From contig MLAK01001067.1 of the NCBI GenBank assembly GCA_001839685.1, forward strand, positions 1,421 through 33,406: a DNA stretch of 31,986 nucleotides, written 5' to 3'. The notes under the pieces are model-generated. The model ran no database searches, had not been told where the DNA came from, and saw only the letters and a program-made list of their open reading frames with translations. The position numbers and the translations under genes were made by a program. The stretch comes from Tritrichomonas foetus (lineage: Eukaryota; Parabasalia; Tritrichomonadida; Tritrichomonadidae). Position 1 is the stretch's first letter; each line of letters begins with the position of its first letter. Shown piece after piece: positions 10,812 through 21,000 of this stretch.

Positions 10812-11648
10812 ATGGAGACTCTATTATTATATCATCTCATCTCTGCTATTTTGCTTTTTTGCATTGCACTCATAGGTGTCTTTGTTGCTCGGTTTTTCCA
10901 TCCAGGGACGTATCTTATTTACGCCCAAACATTTGCATCCGGTGCTTTTTTAGGGATTGCATCATTGCATTTCATTCCAGAAGCTTCTCTTTGCTCGGAT
11001 GATGGACACCCATACTATACATTTATTATAGTTGGTGTTTTTGCTTTCTTTTCACTTGCGGAAATGAAAGCATTAGCTCAATTTGAATATTCACAAAATG
11101 AAGTTCGTGAAATTTCACATGAAAGTGTTAAAGATTTTTCTGTGTTTCTTATGCACCATTTTACAGCACTTCCCTCAGTCTGGCTGCAAGTGACAGTTTT
11201 TATATTCCTAATCTTACATTCAATTGTGATTGGATTTGCAATTTCAATACAAACAAATACATCAATTGGTGCTTTTATTTCTTTAGTTTTTGCTACAACC
11301 ATTGAAAAACTTGTGGAAGCATTCACAATGACTATTTTAATAAGAAAAGATAGAATCAAACCTTTTACTTTTTGGACACTTGCCGTCATATATTCTCTTG
11401 CAACACCAGCAACAATTATTGGCCTGAGTTTTTCTTCAATTCATGCCAATAATAAAATCATTGGGATTTTGATTTCTATTTCTTCTGGCGTCTTTCTATT
11501 CATTGGCCTTCTTTTGTGGAGGAAGACTTTTTTGACGCCGTTTGACTGGCAGAAAAGCGAAATTGTGGTGGTTTCGTTGACGTTCTTCTTCAGTGTAGTC
11601 ATTCAGGCTCTCACATGCATCAAACACAGCACTGAATGTGCAAAATGA
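10812..11648 (+). CDS. ZIP-family divalent metal transporter
   Basis: The 278-residue protein is almost wholly hydrophobic, with about eight membrane segments, and resembles ZIP (SLC39) carriers that move Zn or Fe into the cytosol. The second segment, FASGAFLGIASLHFIPEA (41-58), is a clear ZIP match. Segment 4 carries HSIVIG (136-141), the usual metal-site His-Ser. Segment 5 reads TTIEKLVEAF (162-171), where most ZIPs have a His at the position of Glu165; Glu169 is kept. The variable loop between segments 3 and 4 is short and not His-rich. Segments 7 and 8 close the protein near the end. The ATG lies ten bases into an AT-rich leader with only an initiator-like CCACTTTC upstream. Its downstream flank is internally duplicated. 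The family call is firm; the metal is unknown. Confidence 0.85.
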   Translation: METLLLYHLISAILLFCIALIGVFVARFFHPGTYLIYAQTFASGAFLGIASLHFIPEASLCSDDGHPYYTFIIVGVFAFFSLAEMKALAQFEYSQNEVREISHESVKDFSVFLMHHFTALPSVWLQVTVFIFLILHSIVIGFAISIQTNTSIGAFISLVFATTIEKLVEAFTMTILIRKDRIKPFTFWTLAVIYSLATPATIIGLSFSSIHANNKIIGILISISSGVFLFIGLLLWRKTFLTPFDWQKSEIVVVSLTFFFSVVIQALTCIKHSTECAK

Positions 11649-11660
11649 AACCAAGAAACA

Positions 11661-11829
11661 AATTTCTCTCTTTATTCAAACCAAAAAATCACAAATTCCA
11701 ATATTTATTTTTAACATTACCAAAAATATTTTTATCAGAGAGATATTCTAATTCTAATTTGTTGTATTCAAGAAAATTTCTTTATTCATGCCAATAAATC
11801 ACAAATTCCAGCATCTTTTTTTCACATTA
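11661..11829 (+). repeat. Tandem duplication in the 3' flank of the ZIP gene
   Basis: Two diverged copies of about 55-60 bases lie 110 bases apart (11661-11719 and 11775-11829). Both contain TTTATTCA, then CCAA(A/T)AAATCACAAATTCCA and end in ACATTA. They are non-coding and start just after the stop codon. Confidence 0.75.
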
Positions 11830-12249
11830 ATCTATAGTTAATATTGAATTTCCACATATTTTATTTTGTTGCTTTCAAACCAAATATTTCTAATAATTAA
11901 CCCTTATTGATATAAATAAAAATCAGTTAGATATTTGGTTAATCAAATATAATCTAAAAAGAAAATACATACAAAAGGAAGAAATTTTGGAGATGAACTA
12001 ATTAATTAGATCTTTGGATAAAGTATCTTATTTTATGATGAAGAATGATTTGCCTGTTTTGTTTTGCGGTTATTTAAAATAAAAAGAAGCATTTTCACTA
12101 TTCTCTACTACGGATTTATTGATTGTTATATAAAAATCTATCTTGATTCTCTTTATTTTATTTGTAATTTATCTATTAATTGTTTTTGAATTTTTAGATT
12201 CTTACGATGATGCTGAGATTCTTTGACCATTTATTTATTGAATTTCATG
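11830..12249. other. Intergenic stretch
   Basis: AT-rich sequence with no ORF, no structured island and no further copy of the upstream duplication that I could see. Confidence 0.55.
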
Positions 12250-12262
12250 TCATTTCATTTCA
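12250..12262 (+). promoter_or_regulatory. Initiator of the ankyrin-family gene
   Basis: TCATTTCATTTCA holds two overlapping matches to the trichomonad initiator. Predicted +1 A positions are 12252 or 12257, 23 or 18 bases before the ATG at 12275. It resembles the extended consensus found at many Trichomonas genes. Confidence 0.7.
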
Positions 12263-12274
12263 CAATTCAATTAT

Positions 12275-13465
12275 ATGAATGAAAATGAAACAGAATTTCC
12301 AATACAGACTATTTTTAATTGCTTTTCAAAGTTAGCAAATCTTCAAGAATTTTTATTGTCATTTGTTGAATGCAATAATCCAGATGATGAAGAGAACTTC
12401 AATGCAATTTTGAAATTCTTTGACAATGAATATGATGAAATTCTCGAGAACTATAGCTACTATTCTTTGATCTTGCATTTAGTAGAAAGTGTTTCCATTT
12501 CACGTCTATTAAATATAAATATTAGCAAGAAGTTGTGTATAATTTTAGATTATTTAATTATCAATTTCAAAATGAAAGAAATGTTCAAACCAAAAATCAT
12601 TTTTTCGATATTTGAAAATAATAATTATATCTTACTTCACTTATATAATCTAAATATGTTAAGTATTAAATTATTCATAAGAAAAATTAATTGCAATAGT
12701 TCCAGACATTTGATTAACTATTTTGTACCTGAACTGAAGAAATATCATAACACTGAAATCATTCAAAAATTAGTTTTCAAACATGATTTAGAAGAACTAA
12801 TTGAAGACAATAATACAAATTATGAAGAACTGGAAAATTTAAGAGAAGAGTCACATCATGAACAAACTATTGCCAAAATTATCAGAAATGATGATCTTGA
12901 ATCATTTTCAGAATATTTATCAAAAACTAACACAAATATTAATTCACAAATCCATTTTTCTGTATATGAAACAAATGTATTTCTGAATGAGACTGTATCA
13001 TTAATTGAATATTCAATGGCTTTTGGTGCAATAAATATTTTTAAATATCTTTTCATCAGCAAAGCCAAATTAACCAACAATTCTTCAAAATATTCAATAA
13101 TGGGAGGAAACTATGACATAATTCATTTTTTAGAAAGTGACAAAAGGGTTTCTTTTGGAGAAACTTGTCTTGAATATGCTATTTTATTTCATAGATATGA
13201 AATCTATGAATATTTGCTTTCAGCAACAAAACATTATTTAGAACATGATCAAGAATTAGAAAACATTTTTCATTCGATGAATTTTATTCATTTACGTGAA
13301 ATTCTAATTCATCGGCCATCTTATTTTATTGATGCTTTTAAATCTAGTTTTATTATTCGAATACTAGGTGGATCTGTATTATTATACTTATTTAAACTTT
13401 ATATAGAAGCCAGAAATGATATTAATTCTAAAAATAGCATTTCTTCATTCATTTATTGTCATTGA
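12275..13465 (+). CDS. Trichomonad ankyrin-family protein, N-terminal part (truncated)
   Basis: The 396-residue frame has the layout of the very large trichomonad ankyrin-repeat family: a helical N-terminal region rich in Asn, Ile and Leu (about 1-200), then degenerate ankyrin-like units such as VSLIEYSMAFGAINIFKYLF (about 240-260) and GNYDIIHFLES. Complete members continue into canonical repeats ending in TPLHFAA motifs. Here a TGA at 13463-13465 stops translation at the point where those repeats should begin, and recognisable repeats follow downstream in the same frame and then a shifted one. The gene is therefore truncated, either as a pseudogene or as a shortened product. A good initiator precedes the ATG, so transcription may persist. 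Ankyrin repeats usually mediate protein binding; no partner can be inferred. Confidence 0.7.
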   Translation: MNENETEFPIQTIFNCFSKLANLQEFLLSFVECNNPDDEENFNAILKFFDNEYDEILENYSYYSLILHLVESVSISRLLNINISKKLCIILDYLIINFKMKEMFKPKIIFSIFENNNYILLHLYNLNMLSIKLFIRKINCNSSRHLINYFVPELKKYHNTEIIQKLVFKHDLEELIEDNNTNYEELENLREESHHEQTIAKIIRNDDLESFSEYLSKTNTNINSQIHFSVYETNVFLNETVSLIEYSMAFGAINIFKYLFISKAKLTNNSSKYSIMGGNYDIIHFLESDKRVSFGETCLEYAILFHRYEIYEYLLSATKHYLEHDQELENIFHSMNFIHLREILIHRPSYFIDAFKSSFIIRILGGSVLLYLFKLYIEARNDINSKNSISSFIYCH

Positions 13466-13838
13466 GTACTTTTTTATCTGGTGTTTATTCAACTTATTGA
13501 TTGGACTCTTCTTCATTTTGCTGCTCAAAAAAACCGAATTGAATGCGTTGAATATCTTTTAAATCAACCTAATATTGATGTAAATTGCAGAGAAATTTAC
13601 TCGGTAATACTTTTTCTTTTATCTAACACCACTTCATTTTGCTGCTAAATGCGGATTCTATAATGTAGCAAAATTACTTCTAAAGCATCCAGACATTGAT
13701 TGTAGTGTTACTGATTATGTTTATTTCATTTCTTAGAATAATAAAACGCCACTTAGATATGCTTTACAAAACGGAAATTATGAAATTGAAAATCTTTTAG
13801 CCAAACGAATGAATTCTTATCAATTTAACGCAAAATAA
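13466..13838 (+). pseudogene. Detached ankyrin repeats of the preceding gene
   Basis: Downstream of the TGA three ankyrin units remain: TLLHFAAQKNRIECVEYLL, then TPLHFAAKCGFYNVAKLLL after a frame change, then TPLRYALQNGNYEIENLL, ending at TAA 13836-13838. Each unit is separated from the previous one by extra T-rich sequence: about 13435-13497 (contains the TGA), about 13605-13628 (frame change), and 13716-13737 (contains TAG 13735-13737). All three insertions fall just before the TPLH-type turn of a repeat. Only the last, GTTTATTTCATTTCTTAG, has GT-AG ends. I favour decay of the gene; very short introns or sequencing errors are alternatives. Confidence 0.75.
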
Positions 13839-14610
13839 CTGAACTATTAGAATTTAATCTCTATCTTCTATCTTTCAATAATCGTGAAGTAAATTTTACT
13901 TCTATTAATGAAAGTCTCAACAACGATATCTGCGACAAAAAGATTAAATACATATTGTATACTTAATAAAGTTTGTTAGATTTCCATAATTTCCATCTTT
14001 TCATTTCTACCTATATTAGAGAATATTTGGTTTCTCTTATTTCATTTTCAAAGAAGTAAAATCATTGATATAAGTATCCAAATATCGATTAAATATTATA
14101 AATCTATAATACCAACCAAGAGATAATACATGATATTAAGATGATATGATTTCCTGATATCGACTGCGGCATAAATTGTGAGCGAAAATCGGTTGAACTG
14201 AAATCCTCATAAAAAATTGAACTGCAATCCTATCTGTATTCTTTCCAACTGATATCAAATATCAAGTAGTTATTACTACACAACAAACTAAAAAATATTT
14301 TAATTGTGTGACTTTCAAATCCATATCCCCCTTATCACAATTTGAATCATTTTTTTGAGTGAAGTCATAAAAAAAAATTATGACGATAATAAATTAGCTA
14401 TCGTATGACAATTTGGTAGCAGATTTATTCACTATAAATATGTTCAAACTATGGTGTTTGGGACTGAATGAGAAGGATAAAATATTGGCATCAAAATTTG
14501 AATGGTTATCAATTTCTAACAATTGTGTCAAATTAAATTTATATTTATTTTATTGTTTTTTTGTTTGTTGTAAATTCAAAACATTACAAAAGTATAAATT
14601 ACATGAATTA
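13839..14610. other. Intergenic stretch
   Basis: AT-rich region with no convincing ORF. It includes a short imperfect tandem repeat (separate entry) and a slightly G+C-richer patch near 14160-14200. Confidence 0.55.
14193..14231 (+). repeat. Short direct repeat, 15 bases, period 24
   Basis: TTGAACTGAAATCCT (14193-14207) recurs with one mismatch as TTGAACTGCAATCCT (14217-14231). The spacer is nine bases and A-rich. Confidence 0.7.
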
Positions 14611-14623
14611 TCATTTCACATTA
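14611..14623 (+). promoter_or_regulatory. Initiator of the flavodiiron gene
   Basis: TCATTTCACATTA closely matches the extended trichomonad initiator. It gives candidate +1 A at 14613 or 14618, 21 or 16 bases upstream of the ATG at 14634. Confidence 0.75.
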
Positions 14624-14633
14624 TTTTCGTAGG

Positions 14634-15902
14634 ATGTTGAAAAGCATCTTCCATCGCAAACTTTCTGCTGCAGCCATGGACGCAGGTGTAACAGAAGTTG
14701 CCAAAAATGTGTTATGGATTGGATGCAATGATTGGGACTTACGTGAATTTCATTCAATGAGATCACCAGTTGGTACAAGTTATAACAGCTATTTAATCCA
14801 GTCATCAAAACCAACAATTATTGATGCAGTTAAAGCCCCATTTTATGATCAGTGGGTAAGCCGCCTTCAATCAATTTATGGAGAAGACCTTCATGGAATA
14901 TCATACATTCTCATGCAACATGCTGAGCCAGATCATACATCAGCTTTACCAATTCTCCTTCAACGATTCCCACACATCCAGCTTCTCTGCACAAAAGAGA
15001 ACTATGATACTTTATCAAGATTTTATTGCAATAAGAACTGGAATTATAAGCTTGTTAAACTCGGAGAACAAATTCAATTAGGAGATAAAACAGTTGTGAT
15101 GGCTGGTATTCCAATGGCTCATTGGCCCGAACAAGCTGTCACTTATATTCCAGACCAAAAGATCCTCTTTACATCAGATGTATTTGGTCAGCATATCGCT
15201 ACAACTAAACGATTCGTAGATGAAATAGATCAATGCTTGTTTTACAATGAACTGAAAAGTTATTATGCAAACATTCTTCTTCGTCTTAGGAATCCTGTTC
15301 TTAAAGCATTGAAGACAGCAGCATCTCTTCCAGGAATTGATATGATTCTTCCATCACATGGTGTCGGCTTAAGGCGTCCAGAAGATATTGCTAGAGCGAC
15401 CAAAATATATGCTGATTTCGCTAATCAAGTTCCAACAAAGAAATTATCTGTTTTATATGAGTGCAACTGGTTTGGAGCAGAAAAAATGGCAGAAGCTGTT
15501 GCTTCTGGTGCAGGAAAAGAAGGTATTGATGTCAAAATGTTCCATGCCCGTCGTACACATATCACTAATGTGGCAACTGAAATGATTGATAGTGCAGGAA
15601 TTGCAGTTGGTTCTGCATGTCTTCATGAATCCATTCTTCCTGATCTTGCAGGTCATTTGAATTATCTCAAATGTTTGAATATTAGAGATAAAGTTGGTTC
15701 TATCTTTGGTACATATGGATGGAGCAAAAACGTTATTCCAAAAGAAGTTCGTCAACAACTTTTCACTCCTACAAAAGTGAAAGAAGTCTCAGAGCCAATT
15801 TTAGCACACTGGAGTCCAGATGATAATGACCTTCGAAGATGTGAAGAACTTGGAAAGCTTCTTGGAAAATCAGTCAAAGAAGTACTCGATAAAAGTAAGT
15901 AA
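14634..15902 (+). CDS. Hydrogenosomal flavodiiron protein (A-type flavoprotein oxygen reductase)
   Basis: The 422-residue protein reduces O2 to water at a non-heme di-iron site fed by FMN, protecting oxygen-sensitive hydrogenosomal enzymes. The metallo-beta-lactamase-like domain keeps all iron ligands: His96, Glu98, Asp100 and His101 in HAEPDH, His163 (MAHWPE), Asp182 (TSDVFG) and His242 (PSHG). A flavodoxin-like domain follows (about 270-420), with FMN loop ECNWFGAEKMA (276-286). Length is that of class A, with no rubredoxin or flavin-reductase extension, so electrons must come from a partner. The first 10-14 residues (MLKSIFHRKLSAAA) look like a hydrogenosomal presequence; the next Met, at 15, could start a cytosolic form. 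The gene has an initiator and a TAAA stop. Parabasalid flavodiiron genes are generally regarded as acquired from prokaryotes. Confidence 0.95.
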   Translation: MLKSIFHRKLSAAAMDAGVTEVAKNVLWIGCNDWDLREFHSMRSPVGTSYNSYLIQSSKPTIIDAVKAPFYDQWVSRLQSIYGEDLHGISYILMQHAEPDHTSALPILLQRFPHIQLLCTKENYDTLSRFYCNKNWNYKLVKLGEQIQLGDKTVVMAGIPMAHWPEQAVTYIPDQKILFTSDVFGQHIATTKRFVDEIDQCLFYNELKSYYANILLRLRNPVLKALKTAASLPGIDMILPSHGVGLRRPEDIARATKIYADFANQVPTKKLSVLYECNWFGAEKMAEAVASGAGKEGIDVKMFHARRTHITNVATEMIDSAGIAVGSACLHESILPDLAGHLNYLKCLNIRDKVGSIFGTYGWSKNVIPKEVRQQLFTPTKVKEVSEPILAHWSPDDNDLRRCEELGKLLGKSVKEVLDKSK

Positions 15903-16168
15903 ATGATAATAGCTAACCCGAATTTGACTATTTTTAAATTTCTAGAATTAGTATTGGATTCATCTTCATTCGGTTGCTTCTCATGAAAAAGTTTTGTAAC
16001 ATGATAATTGAATATTGAATCTATTTCTCTATTTCTCAACGAAAAAAGCAAATAATTATAAAAAATAAAATAACATTACACGTATAACAATTTATTTAAA
16101 AACAACAAATCTATAATTGTCATTAAATGCATCATCTCTGATGTATTTGACACAAACAAGTTAAAATT

Positions 16169-17266
16169 TTAAGTGTAGCGATCTTCAAGAACTGGAAATG
16201 GTCTTTTACTTGGCATTTCCATGTCGCCCATGAAAAGTTCGTCGAAACAAGGATGTTTTAAGCATTCTGCTGCAGTTGGTCTTTTAGTTGGATTGTAGAT
16301 AAAAATAGATTTAAGAAGATCGATTAAATCAGGTGGAGTATGTCTCGGAAGGACACTTTCAAGGAATGATGGTGTAAGATCTGGTAAATCATGATTAGTA
16401 TTATGCTGGAACGAGTTTAAATCATCATCAGATGGAAGACCAATCACTTTCACTATTTCATGTAATTGACCGATTGATGATCCACCAGCAAAAATAGGCA
16501 TTCCTGCCATAAGCATTTCGGCGAGACAACATCCAGCTGCCCAAATGTCAATAGACGGTGTATAATAAACACAGTCATAAATCAATTCTGGTGCTCGATA
16601 ATATCTCGAAGCAATATAAGAAACAGATTGTTCTGTTGGCTTCAAAATTTTGGCACTTCCAAGATCACAGATTTTTAATTCACCTGATTCTGGGTCAACA
16701 AGCATGTTCTGTGGTTTCAAATCACGATGCGTGATTCCAATTGAATGCAAATATTTTAAACCTGCAAACATTTGATAGGCAAATAACTTTATATATAAAA
16801 TTGGTGGATATTTTCTTTCTCTTCTATAGCTCATATTGAACTGGTGCAATGAGCATGGCAAATAATCCATAACCAAATTTAAATAATATTCATTTGGTTT
16901 CTTGCCAACCGTTTTAAATGAATTTTTGAGCTTAATTACATATCGGTTATCAACCATTTGTAAAGTTTCCAATTCACGATTTTTGTATCTCGGATCAAGT
17001 AATACTTTTTTTATGGCAACCAATGATCCATCGATGTTGCTTCTTGCGCAATAAACAACACCAAATGCGCCCTGTCCAATTGCTCGTAATGGTTTATATT
17101 CGAATTGTGGAGTATTGTTTAAATGATTTTTAATATTATTATTTTTATTAGCGTTTTTGATGACTGAAGTTTTTCTGCTGCTGCTTTGAAGAGTGATTGT
17201 CGATTGCATTCGGATAGTTGAGGACAGACGATTTTTGTCTGTTCTACAAGAAACTCTTGGTGGCAT
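16169..17266 (-). CDS. GSK3-type Ser/Thr protein kinase
   Basis: A 365-residue CMGC kinase most like glycogen synthase kinase 3. After a basic, Ser/Asn-rich extension (1-55) the kinase domain shows GQGAFG (64-69), Lys86, Glu98, HRDLKPQN (180-187), DLG (201-203, in place of DFG) and APE (225-227). GSK3 hallmarks are present: the activation-loop Tyr217 in VSYIASRYYRAPE, and Arg97, Arg181 and Lys206, which form the pocket that reads a priming phosphate four residues downstream of the target. It should therefore prefer pre-phosphorylated substrates. The stretch KNREL is shared with animal GSK3. An initiator TCACA is 21 bases upstream of the ATG, and the stop reads TAAA. Trichomonads have several GSK3 paralogues, so its specific role is unknown. 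Confidence 0.92.
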   Translation of the reverse strand: MPPRVSCRTDKNRLSSTIRMQSTITLQSSSRKTSVIKNANKNNNIKNHLNNTPQFEYKPLRAIGQGAFGVVYCARSNIDGSLVAIKKVLLDPRYKNRELETLQMVDNRYVIKLKNSFKTVGKKPNEYYLNLVMDYLPCSLHQFNMSYRRERKYPPILYIKLFAYQMFAGLKYLHSIGITHRDLKPQNMLVDPESGELKICDLGSAKILKPTEQSVSYIASRYYRAPELIYDCVYYTPSIDIWAAGCCLAEMLMAGMPIFAGGSSIGQLHEIVKVIGLPSDDDLNSFQHNTNHDLPDLTPSFLESVLPRHTPPDLIDLLKSIFIYNPTKRPTAAECLKHPCFDELFMGDMEMPSKRPFPVLEDRYT

Positions 17267-17284
17267 GGAAAACTAATAAATATT

Positions 17285-17289
17285 TGTGA
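17285..17289 (-). promoter_or_regulatory. Initiator of the GSK3-like gene
   Basis: TCACA on the minus strand, followed by AATATTTA. The +1 A would be at 17287, 21 bases before the ATG at 17266. Confidence 0.6.
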
Positions 17290-18025
17290 TTGAAGAAAAA
17301 CGTGTTTTTTTCTGAATTATTCAAAATTCTATGAATAATTGAAAAGTACTCAATTAATTGAATATAAATTAGTACAATTGTAAGCTAACGTGTTTCCTTT
17401 CAATATGAAATCCCGTTAATTCCAATGGATCGAAAAATTTTATTGTAATCACTGTTACTAAAATGAAAAGAATCTGAATAAAATTCGATTTTTTTTATAT
17501 CAAGCATAAAACTCAATTGAACCCCATCACGTTCATCAATGAAATGTAAACTTTTACATTACAAATCTTCTCAAAATAATAATCTTAATGATAACAATTT
17601 TTATTGAGAGTGGCGTTTCAATGATATCATTCAAAAATTACAAGTTGAATAGATGAAAAAATCGACAAGAATTTGTGCTTTGAAAAGATTCTGTGAAACC
17701 GTTTTGGAATTCACCATGGTATGGTGAATATGAGGTCATCGGAAAATTGAACGAATTTGACACAATTGTAATTGACAAAAAATGTTATATTTTGGAATTT
17801 TTGGTGTCAATGAAAACCATTATGAATTGAATTTCTTGAAAAAAACAACTATTCTTAACCAAAATAAAAATCAAGAAAACTTGAATATAAAGGATTTTTA
17901 AAATATATAGATTTTCCGCATTCAAAAGCAACAATCTTCAAATAGAAAGTCATCCAAATTTTCGTATAATCCATGTTTTCCCCAAAGCTCATCCAATATG
18001 GAATTATAGAATAAGAACCAAGGTT
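17290..18025. other. Intergenic stretch
   Basis: No gene, repeat or structured island recognised. The sequence is AT-rich throughout, apart from a short mixed patch near 17690-17760. Confidence 0.55.
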
Positions 18026-21000
18026 TTATTCCCAATCAAACTTCTCAAGTAAGGGATCAGTTTTTCCTTCGAATGGTTTCGTGTCAAATGGTTTGGTAAT
18101 GCTAAAATCTTCTTGGAATTTGTTCAAACTTTCTTTAACACTTTCATAGTATTCGTTTAAATCATTCTTATTATTTAAAGAATCAATGGCTTTCCTGAAA
18201 ACTCGTATAAGTCTTTCTAAAGTTGGATGCATTGAAAAAGCCAATTCATTAGCTTGTTCTTTTCCACCTTTATTAGAAAGAATAATTAAAATTCTACCAA
18301 CACAATCTTCATTGAAAAAGATCATATTGAATGCAGATATAAGTCTAGAAATATCATGTTCAAAATGTATCTTGAAATCGCCAAAAAGTTTTCTCGTATT
18401 TTTACATGGGAAGAATCTCTCAAACTCATTCACTATTTGCAAACAAAGAATGTTAACTTTATCGGTTTCTAATTGTGCATGCTTCAATAGTGTAATTTTA
18501 ACAGTCATTTCCTGAACAATTTCAGAACAAAGCATATAACAAGGGAGTGGAAGCTTTGTCTTAAATTGAATTAATTGAATTTCTTCAGCATTACAATTGG
18601 AAACCATTTCTATTTCTTTAATACTTGGTTTCTTTCTAAATGTGTCCCAACAATGTGGGTTTTCTAGATCAGAACCATCTTTTACTATATCTTCATATTT
18701 ATAAATTTTGTCAAAGTTTGGCTTCAAAGCGAAAGATTGCTCGAATTCTTTTTCTCGTCCTTCTTCAACAGTGTAAATTTTATTTTCCACTGTATAGAAA
18801 GACAATGGTGTATTATGTGTTGTTGTTTCACTCGCTTTTAGACTATCAAACAATTCACCCAAAAAATGACAAATTTCACCCATTGCACCATATTTTCCTT
18901 GATCTACCATGATTCTTAATTGTAAAGAGTATAATGGTCTTACGGAATAAAACAATTTCGCTTGAATTCCAAGTTTAATTGCTTCGGTTAAGGCATCATT
19001 TAAATAATTAATTGTGAAATCACTTGCAATGAATTTGAAGTCTTCTGAAAGACTTCGAAAGTCGATTTTGGTTTCAACCAAAACAGATGGGAAAAATTCA
19101 AATAATCTTGGAGAAAGTACAAATTTAGCTGTGCTTATTGGTTGACAAACCAGTAAATTAAATTGCTTATTAAATTCAGATGTTTCTACATGTTCACTTT
19201 CATGTTGAATAACGGTGGCAATTAATGCACAAATATGAAGTTGTGCAACAAATGCAGAAGCAATACTATTTCGTTTCAAATTAATTTGAACAATTTCACG
19301 AAGCCAGTTGACACGCATAGATGGATAAGTTTTATACTGATCTGCAATTTGCATAACAAATTTACAATGCTCTTCAGGTGGATGATCAGCAATTCTTAAT
19401 TTTTCAATAATATCTGCAATATAATTTGCAGCAGTTGTTCGTTCATTCAATTTTTGTGTAAAAGTATCATTTTTGAATATTGTTGACATTTCACTTACAG
19501 TTGTGAGCATAAGTTTATACATTTTTATGTTTTCAATTTTCGGCGAATGAAGCATTAAGTTTGTAAGTGTATCAAGAACTTCAACGGACGAAACAACAAC
19601 GTTTTTACGAGTGTCAAAATCGGATTTAAAGAATAGCAAAATCAAACTTGTTGCAAAACAACGTACAAGATGTTGGTTACTTGTAACTATTGCTAATAAA
19701 CTAGAGACAAGTGATCTTTGACCTGGATAATACAAAATTATTCTGGAAATTGTATCAAACAATCTTGGAAAGTTGTTTGGAATTTGATAAGGTGAATTTG
19801 TTAATTTTGAAAGAACTTCAATTGCAGACTGGACGGATTCATTTAAAACTTTAATATTAAAATTAAAGAACTGGAGAATCCTTTCGGTTAGTTGATCAAA
19901 TGCGCCATTATACAAAGAGAGTGTGTGGCTATTAGGTCCAATAGCTTCAAGGCAAGTTTCCACTGCCGAATCAAAGAATTTAATGAAATGATTTTGAATG
20001 TTGGCAGAACTCGCGATAAAGTGAAAACGAAGAAGCTGTTGTGGTGAATAACCGATCATAAATAAAATAGCTGGAATTACTTCAAGTCGATGCTCAAAAG
20101 GAAGTTTTTCATAATTGCTTGACAATATATCCAAGAGTGGATAAAACGCATAAGCAATTCGATATCGCATTTGGCTTGGAATATCTTCAAGTGGCAAACA
20201 AAGTCGACTCATAAAGGCACAGCAGCCAGCAATAGCAGAATAATTTCCAGATAAAAATGTTTTTGACATTGCCAAAAATATGACTGATAAAACTGGTGAG
20301 TAAGGTGAAAATATTACTCTTGAAATTGATTTTATTGGGAAATGAGTGGCTAAAAAGATGGCAAACTCATTTGTATCTGTGAATCTCATAATAAAGTCCC
20401 AAATTAAAACTAAAGCATCTGGATTTTCACTATCAATGATATTTTTAATATGTATTCGAAAAACATCCATAATGAATTCATTAGTTAATGAATGGAAAAT
20501 AAACATTAAATTACCAAAGTGAATATTCATTTCAATGACATCTGAAAAATCAGTTCTTTTTGCATAAATACTAATGACGGTACTAAATCTTAAGAATAGA
20601 GAATATAATGACTTTGGAAAATAATCTTCCATCTTCAATAAATAACTAGTGATTAATATATCACAAATTATATCAAAGCTTTTTATCAAATTTTCAATGA
20701 TATTGATATGATTGGATTCAATTGCATTTTGAATTAAATTTTCGATTGAATTTGTAAAAGATGAAAGAAATCTTGTTTTAACAGCATTTGGATCAAAATT
20801 ATGATAAAGCCATGATTTTATTTGTGGTTTTGAATCATCTGGTTCGAACATCGAAATAATATCAAGAAGATATTCAGCAGTTAAAGGTGAAATAATAGTG
20901 AATAATTTGGCAATAATTGGAATCAATTGGGGTAAAATGATTTCTGGCTGTAATTGTTTGAATGTATTCCATTGAACTTGTTGAGGAACCATAGCAGTTG

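Noticed and set aside
14413..14640. 75-codon frame overlapping the flavodiiron start
   Set aside because: Begins with TTG, has no protein-like composition, and covers the flavodiiron initiator.
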